Positions 18,540 through 27,735 of a stretch of DNA of 64,000 nucleotides are shown here, in pieces. The stretch spans positions 1 through 64,000 of the forward strand of contig NZ_FTOL01000009.1 in assembly GCF_900156735.1 (NCBI RefSeq). Direction: 5' to 3'. The position numbers were made by a program, and so were the translations under genes. The notes beneath the pieces are model-generated. The model searched no databases, was not told where the DNA came from, and was given only the letters and a program-made list of their open reading frames with translations. Positions within the stretch are counted from its first letter, which is position 1. Every line of letters starts with the position of its first letter. This stretch comes from Chryseobacterium ureilyticum (GTDB lineage: Bacteria > Bacteroidota > Bacteroidia > Flavobacteriales > Weeksellaceae).

Positions 18540-20708
18540 TTAGTTTTCTATAATTGTACTTCCAGAAATTGTTGTACTTCCTTTAAATATTGCTTTTGAG
18601 GTCCCACTTCCTTTTATCTCAACCTCGTCGCTTGTAACCGTAATCTTTGTTTTTGTAATTTCAATTTTACTACTTCCTACTTTAAGAGTTATTGTATCTA
18701 ATCCCGTTAAATTAATTACGCCTTTATTATCCATAGTAAATACACTATTTTTACCTCCTACAGCAACTTTATGAGTATTTCCAACATCTGCAATATGATC
18801 ACAGCCAACTTCTATTTTCTTATTATTACCAATTTTATCGGTTTTATCATTACCAACGGTTTTAGTACTGTCATTATTGGCATTGTGGACTACATTTCCA
18901 GACCCATCAAAGAACATATGAGCTCCGCCCTGATCTTTAAGATTCATAGATCCAGCTCCATTGTCATACATTAATTCTGCGCCGCTTCTTCCACTGAAGC
19001 TCATGATATTATTACCTGTTCCACCTCCGCCTCCAACGCCACCATGGAACATTCCTCCCATTACAAACGGGCGGTCAGGATGCTGGTGTACAAAATTGAT
19101 GATTACCTGGTCTCCCACTTCCGGAATAGACATGAAACCACGGTTTTTACTTACTTTATCACTGCTTCCTGCATCAGGAGACATTACACGGATAAATTCT
19201 GTAATATCTTGCCCGCTTTGCCAGTCAAACTGTACCTGAACTCTACCCTGATTTTGAGGGTCTGTGTTGGATATTACTTTGGCAAACTGTGCTTCTGCTC
19301 TTGGGGTTTCAAATTCTGGGCGTGGGATAAATCCTGTATCAGCTGCGATGGCTTCGAAATGTCCTTCGTAATATCCTCTGGCATCCACTTCGTGTACTAC
19401 CTCCACGATCATTAATTTTGTAAAATAAGCAGTATCGCTCGTATCTGTCTTACGCATTTCAATATCTGCAATACATCCAGGATAAAGAAACGGAACAGTT
19501 GTGGTTCCTGAGGTAATAAACACTTCTGAAGCCTTACTTCCGGCAGTTCCTTTTTGAGAAGCATCAATATCCATGAAAGAGGAAGCTTTTATGGGAGCGA
19601 CTCTTAGAGAGGGTGTAGTAAATGTTTTCTCTGATATTTCGTAGGCACGTCTTGCAATATCCGAAGTATGGTTAATCTTTGAGCTTCCACCTATCATTTT
19701 TTCATTTTTGCTGCTGTTGTAACCATAGAAAGATGGGTTTACGTGCTGGGCTTTCATTTTGATGGCAATATCGCTTACACTGCTTCCATAGGTAAGTTTC
19801 ACTGGCTTTTCCTGAGGGGGAAGTTTTCCGAAATGCAACACTTCTCCGTCATAGTAAAACTGTTCACCATAAGCTTCTGCCATTCTAGCCAGATAATTGT
19901 AGTGAGTTTCTTCGTATTGTGAACTGTAGGAAACATTTCCGTGCTGAGCATCTACTCTGAAGTCAAATTTATTATGCTCAAGTCCTTCACTGATTACATG
20001 ATAGGCAATACTATTCAAACTGATGGGCTGACTTCCTCCAAAACTTTGAATATGTGGTGCTGCATCCAACAATATAGTTGGGCTGCATCCTTTAAGAACA
20101 ATATTTCCAAGACTTCCTTTTTCCTGGCTGAAACCTACTTCAGTGACTACTCCCACAAAGTTACGTTCTGCTCCCTGTATAATATCTTTATATTTGAAAA
20201 CAACTGTAATCCTTTTTCCTAAGAAACTCTGTGCTTTCTGAAGATTATGATTTTCTACGCTACCTAGTGTATCATGAGCCAGTGTAAGACTAAATTCGTG
20301 ATGCTTGGCTGCACTCTGTACCAATTTAAAATGTTTAAAATGCTTGATAATCTGCCCTTCAATAACTACATCAAGTTTCACCACACGGTTAATCCCGGCA
20401 ATAATACTTTGAGGAATAGCTTCAGCATTATGTATTTTTGAGGTAGGCTGTCCAGCCCACACTTTATTTTCAACGATATAAGAATTGTTCGGAACAAAAG
20501 TCTGATTCATGAACATATTAGCTCCTTGTATAGTATTCATGCCTTGTTGACCAGTTTCCACAGTTTTCTTCATTTTACTGCCAGTTTTACTCAACTTTTC
20601 TTCTGCTTTCCTAGCAACATTTTCTTTTACATTTTTCAACTGCTCTTTGCTGCCTTTCATATCAGTTTTTAGGCTATCTACTTTAATTGTTTTGTCATCC
20701 TGAAACAT
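18540..20708 (-). CDS. vgrG: T6SS spike protein VgrG (TssI), copy 1
   Basis: 722 aa. The N-terminus (about 1-90) is a Lys/Gln-rich extension absent from the second VgrG. The gp27-like base follows (VVKLDVVIEGQIIKHFKHF...), then the OB-fold/gp5-like part (GRVQVQFDWQSGQDITEFIRVMSPDAG, VGDQVIINFVHQHPDRPFVMGGMFHGG). The C-terminus has the repeated NxxKTVGNDKTDKIGNN / VGNTHKVAVGG spike repeats. It is the first gene of the operon with the LysM protein, PAAR-like effector and two membrane proteins. The 90-residue N-terminal extension is unlike VgrG-2 and could be a docking segment. Confidence 0.95.
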   Translation of the reverse strand: MFQDDKTIKVDSLKTDMKGSKEQLKNVKENVARKAEEKLSKTGSKMKKTVETGQQGMNTIQGANMFMNQTFVPNNSYIVENKVWAGQPTSKIHNAEAIPQSIIAGINRVVKLDVVIEGQIIKHFKHFKLVQSAAKHHEFSLTLAHDTLGSVENHNLQKAQSFLGKRITVVFKYKDIIQGAERNFVGVVTEVGFSQEKGSLGNIVLKGCSPTILLDAAPHIQSFGGSQPISLNSIAYHVISEGLEHNKFDFRVDAQHGNVSYSSQYEETHYNYLARMAEAYGEQFYYDGEVLHFGKLPPQEKPVKLTYGSSVSDIAIKMKAQHVNPSFYGYNSSKNEKMIGGSSKINHTSDIARRAYEISEKTFTTPSLRVAPIKASSFMDIDASQKGTAGSKASEVFITSGTTTVPFLYPGCIADIEMRKTDTSDTAYFTKLMIVEVVHEVDARGYYEGHFEAIAADTGFIPRPEFETPRAEAQFAKVISNTDPQNQGRVQVQFDWQSGQDITEFIRVMSPDAGSSDKVSKNRGFMSIPEVGDQVIINFVHQHPDRPFVMGGMFHGGVGGGGGTGNNIMSFSGRSGAELMYDNGAGSMNLKDQGGAHMFFDGSGNVVHNANNDSTKTVGNDKTDKIGNNKKIEVGCDHIADVGNTHKVAVGGKNSVFTMDNKGVINLTGLDTITLKVGSSKIEITKTKITVTSDEVEIKGSGTSKAIFKGSTTISGSTIIEN

Positions 20709-20833
20709 AGTGCTTGTGTTTAAAATTAAATAAACTGCAGATCATGCAGCAATAGAATCAAAAAATATAAGGCTAGATTCGTACTCCCTTTGGAGTAAAA
20801 GCTAATTTCTAAAATCTGTCCTTATTAAAAAAA

Positions 20834-20869
20834 ACAGAACAGCATACTCTTACGAGCTCGCTGTTCTGT
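20834..20869 (-). terminator. Terminator of the second tssD
   Basis: 10-bp arms ACAGAACAGC / GCTGTTCTGT around a 16-nt loop. On the minus strand it is followed by TTTTTTT. It separates tssD-2 from vgrG-1, so the spike operon needs its own promoter or read-through. Confidence 0.88.
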
Positions 20870-20903
20870 ACCAATTTTATTTTTACTAAGATGATGAATA
20901 GGC

Positions 20904-21311
20904 TTAATTACCTGGCCACAGTCCAGCGTACTGAGAAATACCATAATCAATGGTTTCAGCACTTACTACGAAGCTGATTAGCATACTGTTTGTATCTACT
21001 GCATCGAAGTCTACTTCGTGTTGGATTACATATCCGTTGTTCCACTTTAAAGTGATCAATGTTCCTTCTTCGTGAGATTTATTGAATACGATTTCACCTA
21101 CTGTAGGCTTATATTTTCCGTTCAATAAACTTTCAAGGATATCTGATTTTTCTGTAGCTTCTACTGTAATCTTGATTAATGCGTTAGAGGGATCTGATGC
21201 TACACGTCCTGAAACGTCTGTAGATCTTGATACGCTATAGTTCAGCTTTAATAATTTTTGTCCTTCTCCGTTGTTGAATTTTAGAATTCCTCTCGAATTT
21301 CTTTCCGCCAT
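20904..21311 (-). CDS. tssD: T6SS tube protein TssD (Hcp), copy 2
   Basis: 135-aa TssD. It differs from copy 1 at only a few positions, for example KLNYSVSRS instead of KMNYSVARS, and in the C-terminal tail YGISQYAGLWPGN. It is placed directly before vgrG-1 and so probably supplies the tube used with that spike. It has the same promoter module (21364-21457) as the other tssD genes. Confidence 0.95.
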   Translation of the reverse strand: MAERNSRGILKFNNGEGQKLLKLNYSVSRSTDVSGRVASDPSNALIKITVEATEKSDILESLLNGKYKPTVGEIVFNKSHEEGTLITLKWNNGYVIQHEVDFDAVDTNSMLISFVVSAETIDYGISQYAGLWPGN

Positions 21312-21363
21312 GATTTGTAAATTTTAATCGTTAATAATATTTTGTGATTCAGTGATTGTGGGA

Positions 21364-21457
21364 CAAATATATAGGCTCTTCTTTTCTAAAAAAAACTTTT
21401 AACTATAAATCTGAGAAATTGTAGTAGTTCTACGACTTTTTGTAGTAATTCTACGAC
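21364..21457 (-). promoter_or_regulatory. tssD-2 promoter with tandem palindromic boxes
   Basis: Minus-strand -7 box TATATTTG (21364-21371), 53 nt before the start codon. Tandem boxes lie at 21421-21457: GTCGTAGAATTACTAC and GTCGTAGAACTACTAC, with repeat starts 21 nt apart (about two helical turns). The spacing to the start codon (110 nt) is identical to that at the other two tssD genes. Confidence 0.78.
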
Positions 21458-21616
21458 ATTAGAAATAATAATTCTACTTAAACAGCCTAAAACAAACACT
21501 TTAAAAAATTTGTAAAACGTTGAAAAAAAGACACTTTTCCCACACCTCCGAGAAATATTAAGATCTCTTTATGATAATTTAGCATGTGTTAACAAATCAT
21601 GAAAAGACGTAAAAAA

Positions 21617-21638
21617 AAGCCGCCCATATAGACGACTT
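21617..21638 (-). terminator. Weak terminator after the lytic transglycosylase
   Basis: AAGTCGTC / GGCGGCTT stem with G-U pairs, followed on the minus strand by TTTTTTT. It lies just after the transglycosylase stop codon. Confidence 0.55.
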
Positions 21639-21665
21639 CACTTATTTTTTTAGGGAAAATTCAAT

Positions 21666-22532
21666 TTATTGCTGAACTCCACTTCCTTCTTTTATCGATC
21701 TTGAAAGAATTTTAGTTTTTCTTAAAAGAAAATCGGGCATTAAATCGGTAGGAAGATAAAATGTACTTTCTCCTTTTTGCTGTAATTCCTGTACAATTCC
21801 CGGATTCCAGGCAAGGATTTTATCTACTTCTACATTCAGTTCATCGGCAATCACTTTAAGGCTGAATCCTGCATTAATTTCAGTTTCTGAAAGAGAAGCA
21901 TTCATTACTTTTCTATTTCCATCTTCAAAGAAAACTTTATTAAGCCTTGAAGAATTATAGTTACTCAATACACTTTCAAGCTCTCCTGTTGCATAGCATG
22001 CGTTCAGATATTTCTTTACGTGATTAATTGTTTCTCCCGGAAGATATTTAGAAAACTCGTGATAGTGTGAAGATCCGGCTGTCTGCATTGCTTTTGCGAT
22101 ATTACCTTCTCCACAATTGTAGGCTGCCACAACGGTTACCCAGTTATTATACTTTTTATAAAGGTTAGCCAGTGAAATAACTGCTGTCTTTGTACTTTTA
22201 TAAATATCGGTCCGGTTTTGTTCTGAAAGTCCATACTGATTTGCATGAGCAGTCATCAGCTGCCAGATACCCACTGCTCCGGCATTTGAAGTAATGTTTC
22301 TGTTAAAGTGAGATTCAATCAGAGCCAGGTTTCTCAAATGTTTCGGAAGTCCTTTCTGTAAGAGTAGCTGCTCAATAAATTCAACAAGATCTTTATTTGA
22401 ATTAATGATCCCCTGATATTTTTTCACGCTATTTTCTGAAGTATCGGAAGCAGCAAGAAACTGACCGTTTACAAAAACAGTAGTTCCTAACAACATAACA
22501 CCTGTAAATATATTCCTGATTATCGTTTTCAT
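21666..22532 (-). CDS. Lytic transglycosylase (MltD/SLT-like)
   Basis: 288 aa with a signal peptide (MKTIIRNIFTGVMLLGTTVFVNG). The SLT domain covers about 55-190. The catalytic Glu is in LALIESHFNRN, followed by AGAVGIWQLM and AAYNCGEGNI, the typical lysozyme-like motifs. The C-terminal segment (about 215-270, FSLKVIADELNVEVDKILAWN) resembles a LysM-type unit. It should cut peptidoglycan glycan strands in the periplasm. It lies 59 nt downstream of tssH on the same strand, so it may open the wall for T6SS assembly. That role is inference. The ATG at 22532 is preferred over an upstream TTG. Confidence 0.88.
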   Translation of the reverse strand: MKTIIRNIFTGVMLLGTTVFVNGQFLAASDTSENSVKKYQGIINSNKDLVEFIEQLLLQKGLPKHLRNLALIESHFNRNITSNAGAVGIWQLMTAHANQYGLSEQNRTDIYKSTKTAVISLANLYKKYNNWVTVVAAYNCGEGNIAKAMQTAGSSHYHEFSKYLPGETINHVKKYLNACYATGELESVLSNYNSSRLNKVFFEDGNRKVMNASLSETEINAGFSLKVIADELNVEVDKILAWNPGIVQELQQKGESTFYLPTDLMPDFLLRKTKILSRSIKEGSGVQQ

Positions 22533-22591
22533 CTTAAATGTATTTATAAAGCAGAAAGACAAATTTGTCTTTCTGCTATTCTATTTCTCAA

Positions 22592-25087
22592 TTAATCTAC
22601 TTTCCAGCTTAATTTTTCTTCTTCTTTGTTCCAATCTACATGTACGGTCTGTCCGGATTTTACTTCTTCTCTTACGATCATTTTGGAAATTGGTCTCGCA
22701 AGCTGTGCACGTATAACACCAGAGATCTGTCTGGCTCCATACTTGCTGCTGAATCCACCCAATGCAAGACTTCTTACTGCATCATCAGTTATTTTTAAAG
22801 CAATTCCTAATCTTGTCAATGAAGTGTGAAGTGACTTTAACTGGATATTAAAGATTCTTTCTGCAATGGATTCCGTGATTGGTGCAAAAGGAATAATTTC
22901 TGTAATTCTTGCCAGAAATTCAGGTCTGAATCTTCCTGAGTTTGACATAATCTGCATTAATGAAGATGATTCCGGCACTTTTCCTTCTTCGAACTGCTTT
23001 ACGATTTCTTCACTTCCAATATTGGATGTAAACAGGATCAAAGCATTACTGAAGTCTCCTTCTTTTCCAAGTTTATCATGTACTTTACCTTCGTCCATAA
23101 TCTGAAGGAATACATCAAAAACGGAATGGTGAGCTTTTTCAATTTCGTCAAATAAAACAACAGTATAAGGTTGTTGTCTGATTTTATTCACCAACATCCC
23201 TCCTTCTTCGTACCCTACATATCCCGGAGGCGCACCATATAATAATGCAGCTGAATGCTCTTCTTTAAATTCTGACATATCGAAACGAACCATTGCTTTC
23301 TCATCATTGAAGAGCAATTCTGCCATTGATTTTGCAAGCTCTGTTTTTCCGGTTCCGGTAGGTCCTAAAAGGAAGAATGATCCGATTGGCTGTCCTGGTT
23401 TGTTCAATCCGCTTCGATTTTCAACAATAGCATCGGAAAGTATTTTCAATGCGTGGTCCTGACCTACAACTCTGTTCAATAGAAGAGATTCCATATTCAG
23501 GAGTTTTTCTTTTTCCTGAGCCTGAATTTTCCCAATCGGAATATTGGTTTTGGCAGCCATTACTGCAGCCAGCTCCAGACGGTCTACTTTTTCTCTTTTT
23601 TTCGCAGCATGCTGTAAAAGTTCAGCATAGGTATCTTCAATGATCTGTTGTATCTGATCTACCGGCATTGAATTATCAATTGCAGGCTGCTCACTTAGTG
23701 AACCCCATAAAATAGGGCTTATTTTATCTCTCAATAAATTGTACGTCCAAATCAGTTCATCTGCTTTGTCTTTGTTATCAAGATATTCTTCTTTTAAGAT
23801 TTCATCATAGCTTGTTTTCCAGCTTTCCAGTTCTTTTTCGGAAAGTTCGTCAAGCATTTTGATTGCTGCCATTGTTCTATCTAACAAATCGATTGCTGCA
23901 TCTGGCAATTTTTTACCTTTTGCATATCTTTTCGCTAAACGAACGCACTCTGGAAGAGCTGTTTTTTCCACTTCAATACCGTGGTGTTTTTTGTAACCTT
24001 CTAAAAGAACGTCAATCATTTTTACACAGGTCTTTTCATCCGGTTCATTTACAGTTAAAACCTCAAAACGACGATTGAAAGCCTGTTCCGGTTCAATGAT
24101 TTTTCTGTATTCTTCCTGTGTAGTTGCACCAATTACTGTAATTTCGCCTCTTGCCAATTCCGGTTTTAAAAGGTTGGCAACGTTTCCAATACTTCCTTTT
24201 GGGTCTAAAAGAGTGTGAATTTCATCAATGAAAAGAATTGCTTTCTCGATTTTCTTACATTCATTGATTACTTTTTTCAGACGGTCTTCAATTTCTCCTT
24301 TGTAAGAGGTTCCCGCCAGTAAAGCTCCGGTATCCAGTTCTAAAAGGGTACCATTTTTAAGCATATCAGGAACGTTTCCTTTTGTAATTTCAATGGCAAA
24401 CCCTTCTACTAAAGCTGTTTTTCCAACTCCAGGTTCTCCAATAATAATTACATTCGGTTTGCTTCTACGACAAAGGATTTCGACTAGCATTCTCAGTTCT
24501 TTGTCTCTACCGATAATATTTTCAAGGTTTCCGTTTCTTGCCTGTGCTGTTCTGTCTACACAATAGCTTTTAATGGAAGGAAGAGATGAATCTGAAAATT
24601 CTGATCCATTGGAAAATAAAGAGGCAAAGTCTCCGTTTTCTGATACGGTGAAGGGAGTGTCTTTTCTGTATAAATTAAAAATATCGTGTTCTCTTAATGG
24701 AAGAGATTTTAATTGTTGAAGTGAAAATACAACCTGAGGTTTTACAATGGCTGTAAGGATACAGATGGGAGTGATCTCATCCAATCCCAATTTTAAACGG
24801 ATATCGTCTGCTTCTTCTATAAGAGTATCTACGGCTTCATCCTGTCCTACCTCATCGGGAAGATGACTTGTTTTTGGATATTCTTCAATACGAACATCTG
24901 CCCATTCGTAGAAATAACCGGGATCTTTATCTATACTTTTTAAAAACTCATTAAGTCCAATATCTTTGTGCATTAATGCCTGTAAAATATGTGGTCCACC
25001 ATATGTTCCGTTATAGTTTTCCCTCGCTATCGACTGAGCAATATGAAATAGCTGTTTTACTGTTTCGTTGGTTACTAGTACTCCCAT
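22592..25087 (-). CDS. tssH: T6SS sheath-recycling AAA+ ATPase TssH (ClpV)
   Basis: 831-aa ClpB/ClpV-type protein. The Clp N-domain covers about 1-150. AAA1 has Walker A GEPGVGKTALVEG and Walker B AILFIDEIHTLL. A middle domain lies at about 410-530. AAA2 has LGPTGTGKTELAKS and VVLFDEIEKAH. The middle domain is short, as in ClpV rather than ClpB. ClpV disassembles the contracted sheath (TssB/TssC), which is not encoded in this window. The placement between T6SS genes and the ClpV-like architecture support TssH over a general ClpB chaperone. Confidence 0.9.
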   Translation of the reverse strand: MGVLVTNETVKQLFHIAQSIARENYNGTYGGPHILQALMHKDIGLNEFLKSIDKDPGYFYEWADVRIEEYPKTSHLPDEVGQDEAVDTLIEEADDIRLKLGLDEITPICILTAIVKPQVVFSLQQLKSLPLREHDIFNLYRKDTPFTVSENGDFASLFSNGSEFSDSSLPSIKSYCVDRTAQARNGNLENIIGRDKELRMLVEILCRRSKPNVIIIGEPGVGKTALVEGFAIEITKGNVPDMLKNGTLLELDTGALLAGTSYKGEIEDRLKKVINECKKIEKAILFIDEIHTLLDPKGSIGNVANLLKPELARGEITVIGATTQEEYRKIIEPEQAFNRRFEVLTVNEPDEKTCVKMIDVLLEGYKKHHGIEVEKTALPECVRLAKRYAKGKKLPDAAIDLLDRTMAAIKMLDELSEKELESWKTSYDEILKEEYLDNKDKADELIWTYNLLRDKISPILWGSLSEQPAIDNSMPVDQIQQIIEDTYAELLQHAAKKREKVDRLELAAVMAAKTNIPIGKIQAQEKEKLLNMESLLLNRVVGQDHALKILSDAIVENRSGLNKPGQPIGSFFLLGPTGTGKTELAKSMAELLFNDEKAMVRFDMSEFKEEHSAALLYGAPPGYVGYEEGGMLVNKIRQQPYTVVLFDEIEKAHHSVFDVFLQIMDEGKVHDKLGKEGDFSNALILFTSNIGSEEIVKQFEEGKVPESSSLMQIMSNSGRFRPEFLARITEIIPFAPITESIAERIFNIQLKSLHTSLTRLGIALKITDDAVRSLALGGFSSKYGARQISGVIRAQLARPISKMIVREEVKSGQTVHVDWNKEEEKLSWKVD

Positions 25088-25351
25088 TTATAATTTTTCT
25101 TATATTAATATATTTGCGTTCTGTTTTTACTTTTTCTTTCAGATCAACTGATTGAAATGTACTTTCCTCCTTTGGTGTTCAAGGAGTCAAAAGTTGTTTT
25201 TTATTTTGCTAAAATTAAATATTTTATTCTAAACGTGATAAAGATAGTTAATTCTTCAATTAGAGAAGTAATAACGGTCTTTTTTTATTGATATATACCG
25301 TTGCTGAAATGGGTAAAATCTCCAAAATATTACAGTAAGAACTCTTTTATC

Positions 25352-26023
25352 TCAGATATTCAAAAAATACATTAAAATAAGACTTAGCCATTGAAGTCCG
25401 ATATAGATATAAAATAACATTGCTGAAGGTTCTGCTAATTCATTCAGTTTCTCAATAAGTGTTGTTTTAATAACGTCATCAAAGTTGGTATTTTCATCTC
25501 CCAGATTCAATTCATCAAATTTCACTTTGTTTAAGGCATAGCTTAGAATACGTTTCAGTATTTTATTTTCTGAATTGTTTTTAAACTCATTGAGTAATCG
25601 GGTTTTTGCTAAAGCATAATCTGCACTATTCTTTACAACCACAGGCTGATTATTTTTAAATTTTTCTACAGCTTTATCGATAAAGGGAATTAATATCGTT
25701 TTTGAATGATCCTGTACCAATCTGCTGATAATCCTCGACATTCCATATTTGGTGGAAAATATTGCAATACAAAATGGTGCATCGATCATCAAAAGATAAA
25801 AAAGTCCGGCTGACAAAGGTTTTGCCATTACTGTAGCAATCAGAAATGCTAATGCTCCACTATGTCCTAATGAAGCTCCCAAGCTCTCTGCCAGGATATA
25901 AATTCCCAGCGTAAAAGTGATAACTGTTGAAAGAATTCCTATTGCATAAATCTTCAACAGGCTAAAAATAAATACTCCTGAAAGTTTCGAAAAATATTTT
26001 AGATGAGTCGTGATGGTGTTCAT
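25352..26023 (-). CDS. Unknown polytopic membrane protein
   Basis: 223 aa. Hydrophobic segments lie at about residues 17-43, 58-80, 82-100 and 205-222. A long, charged, probably cytoplasmic region covers 105-200. No known family is recognised. It lies upstream of tssH on the same strand with a 264-nt gap, so it may be independent. A T6SS role cannot be excluded but is not supported by any motif. Confidence 0.65.
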   Translation of the reverse strand: MNTITTHLKYFSKLSGVFIFSLLKIYAIGILSTVITFTLGIYILAESLGASLGHSGALAFLIATVMAKPLSAGLFYLLMIDAPFCIAIFSTKYGMSRIISRLVQDHSKTILIPFIDKAVEKFKNNQPVVVKNSADYALAKTRLLNEFKNNSENKILKRILSYALNKVKFDELNLGDENTNFDDVIKTTLIEKLNELAEPSAMLFYIYIGLQWLSLILMYFLNI

Positions 26024-26110
26024 TGGTGTTCAGGTTATTGTTTTAAGCTTTTCAAGATAAGAAAATTATAGAAAAGTTATTTAAATACTATAAATACTTA
26101 ATTCACTTCT

Positions 26111-26719
26111 TTAATATTTTTCTAAGTCTGAAAAACTTAAGTTCTGAATTTTTGGCAATATATCCATTTTAATTTTTCTGACTCTTTTATTTAGAATTTT
26201 ATCTGAACCCAGTTCCTGATCAAACTCTACTTTAGTTTTTGTTAAAAGATCAATTTCCGTTTCAGAGGTGGTATTTTTTCCATCCCAGATTACCCTTGAG
26301 ATTTTTATTAGTTCAAAATTATTCTGTTTATACCTGAATTCATATCTGCTTTTCCGGCTTTTAATATCAGTCAGCATTTTTAAATTACCGTCTTCAATAA
26401 TAAAATCCGGAATGGTATTTCCGTTATGTTGCCCATTTTTATCTTTAGGATATTCACTTTCAATTAACTTTGTTGAAGAAACAACCAGCTTTTGTTTATG
26501 ATCAGGCTGTGTGAGGAATATCTGTACTGTTAACGGTCTGGTTTCGTCTTTCAGATCCATTGTTAAGACAACTTTATCATCACGTTTATCTTTATTTAAG
26601 TCTCCTTCTTCTGTTTGTACCAGGAATGTATAGTTATCTTTCTGAACCGGTTTTTGTGAATATAAACCTGTTTCCATTAAAAGAAAAAATATAATAAAGT
26701 ACGGGGATGTTTTTTTCAT
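26111..26719 (-). CDS. Secreted protein of unknown function
   Basis: 202 aa with a signal peptide (about residues 1-21, ending GLYSQ). The segment GDLNKDKRDDKVVLTMD resembles an FG-GAP/EF-type calcium loop of the D-x-N-x-D-x-x-D kind. The rest is beta-rich. The start codon is 2 nt from the stop codon of the upstream lipoprotein relict (26722-26902), so the two belonged to one operon. No function is assigned. Confidence 0.7.
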   Translation of the reverse strand: MKKTSPYFIIFFLLMETGLYSQKPVQKDNYTFLVQTEEGDLNKDKRDDKVVLTMDLKDETRPLTVQIFLTQPDHKQKLVVSSTKLIESEYPKDKNGQHNGNTIPDFIIEDGNLKMLTDIKSRKSRYEFRYKQNNFELIKISRVIWDGKNTTSETEIDLLTKTKVEFDQELGSDKILNKRVRKIKMDILPKIQNLSFSDLEKY

Positions 26720-26721
26720 GG

Positions 26722-26902
26722 CTATTTTATTACAATTTTAATTGGAATATTTAAAGTGACCGTATCTGATGGTTTATAATTAGGAGATAAACTTAAGGAT
26801 ATTTTTACCTGTGGGAATCTGGTCAATACTGAGTTGTTTAGTCGTTGTACCACAAGAATAAAATATAATCACCAGACTTAATACAATAAATGAAATTTTC
26901 AT
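26722..26902 (-). pseudogene. Frameshifted, truncated relict of the 35-38 kb lipoprotein family
   Basis: The minus strand begins MKISFIVLSLVIIFYSCGTTTKQ, a lipoprotein signal with lipobox YSC. After about 32 codons a one-base shift is needed to continue into SPNYKPSDTVTLNIPIKIVIK, which then stops. The motif DTVTLNIPIKI matches the conserved DSIxLNVPxxF motif of the five lipoproteins at 35009-38431. The remaining 120-150 residues of that family are missing. The length of 181 nt is not a multiple of three, which agrees with a frameshift. It is best read as a decayed former immunity gene. Confidence 0.6.
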
Positions 26903-26968
26903 AATCATGACCTTGATTCTTAATAAAATTAGATAATGATATATAATAATGTACCAAGCTAATTAAAG

Positions 26969-27009
26969 AACAGCACCGCAACTAAAACAGCATCAATTTC
27001 GGTGCTGTT
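26969..27009 (-). terminator. Hairpin at the T6SS/island boundary
   Basis: 10-bp arms AACAGCACCG / CGGTGCTGTT, a 21-nt loop, followed on the plus strand by TTTTTTC. The T tract points to plus-strand termination, although the nearest gene upstream on that strand is not evident. It marks the left edge of the accessory island. Confidence 0.5.
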
Positions 27010-27394
27010 TTTTCATTTTTGTTATATTCTGATATTCCTAAATTTTAAAGTTATTTTTTAGAATTTGATAATATGAATTCTTATTATTAATTTACTTAAA
27101 GCCACTTCGATTTTAATAAAACAAGTTCTACTATTTACATCAAAAATTATTTCACCATAAAAAGTTAAATAATAATAAAATTTGCTTTATTAACATAAAT
27201 TAACTAAATATAAATAAACCATTTAATGTTATTCATTTTAATTATAATTAACAATATTCTTGCTGAATAATTTAAAATTGCAACTCGCTAAAAACCAATA
27301 AGAACCAGTTGATTTCCAACTGGTTCTTTACTTTAAAAAACGTCTGTTCTAGGTTTTGATTAGTGGTTAGATTTTTTAATAAAATTTTAATCAC
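27010..27394. other. AT-rich region with one strong hairpin
   Basis: About 380 nt without a convincing gene, extremely AT-rich. It contains the perfect 11-bp hairpin AGAACCAGTTG-ATTTC-CAACTGGTTCT at 27301-27327, followed by TTTACTTT on the plus strand. This could be a terminator for a plus-strand transcript of unknown origin. Confidence 0.5.
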
Positions 27395-27625
27395 ATGTGT
27401 AAAAAATCTAAAAAGTCTTCTTCTGCAAAAAGAAGCATTCACCCTAAAAAACAAAATATTTTAAAAAATGAAAATCACAAAAAATCAAATGGATTATTAA
27501 TTATTGTTAAAAATGAGTTTGTAGCCTCGATTTTATCAACATTAATAATTAATCCACTCTATTCATTCATAACAAATCATTTTCATGATTCATTTGATTG
27601 GATAATTAATTTCTTGTTTAATTAA
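27395..27625 (+). CDS. Small basic one-TM peptide, doubtful
   Basis: 76 aa. The first 32 residues are Lys/Ser-rich (MCKKSKKSSSAKRSIHPKKQ). A hydrophobic segment follows (about residues 33-57) and a short aromatic tail. It is flanked by two strong hairpins (27301-27327 and 27657-27693). The shape (basic plus hydrophobic, tiny, framed by hairpins) recalls type I toxin peptides, but the AT-rich context makes a chance frame possible. Confidence 0.35.
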   Translation: MCKKSKKSSSAKRSIHPKKQNILKNENHKKSNGLLIIVKNEFVASILSTLIINPLYSFITNHFHDSFDWIINFLFN

Positions 27626-27656
27626 ACAACTTTCGATTTACAACTAGCTGAAATTC

Positions 27657-27693
27657 ATGCAGTAAAACTTTCTAAAAATAAGTTTTACTGCAT
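27657..27693. other. Perfect 14-bp hairpin before the transposase gene
   Basis: ATGCAGTAAAACTT / AAGTTTTACTGCAT with a 9-nt loop. No T tract follows on either strand, so it is not a standard terminator. It could limit transcription into the transposase gene, as hairpins near IS ends often do, or be part of the element end. Confidence 0.5.
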
Positions 27694-27735
27694 TGTTCAG
27701 CCTCACCAAATTTTTATAATTTTAATAAAACAAAG

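Noticed and set aside
22592..25087. Calling the AAA+ protein ClpB
   Set aside because: T6SS context and the short middle domain favour TssH (ClpV); a phylogeny would settle it.
27272..27454. 60-aa minus-strand open frame across the 27301 hairpin
   Set aside because: It spans a perfect hairpin and overlaps the opposite-strand 76-aa frame; nothing supports it as a gene.
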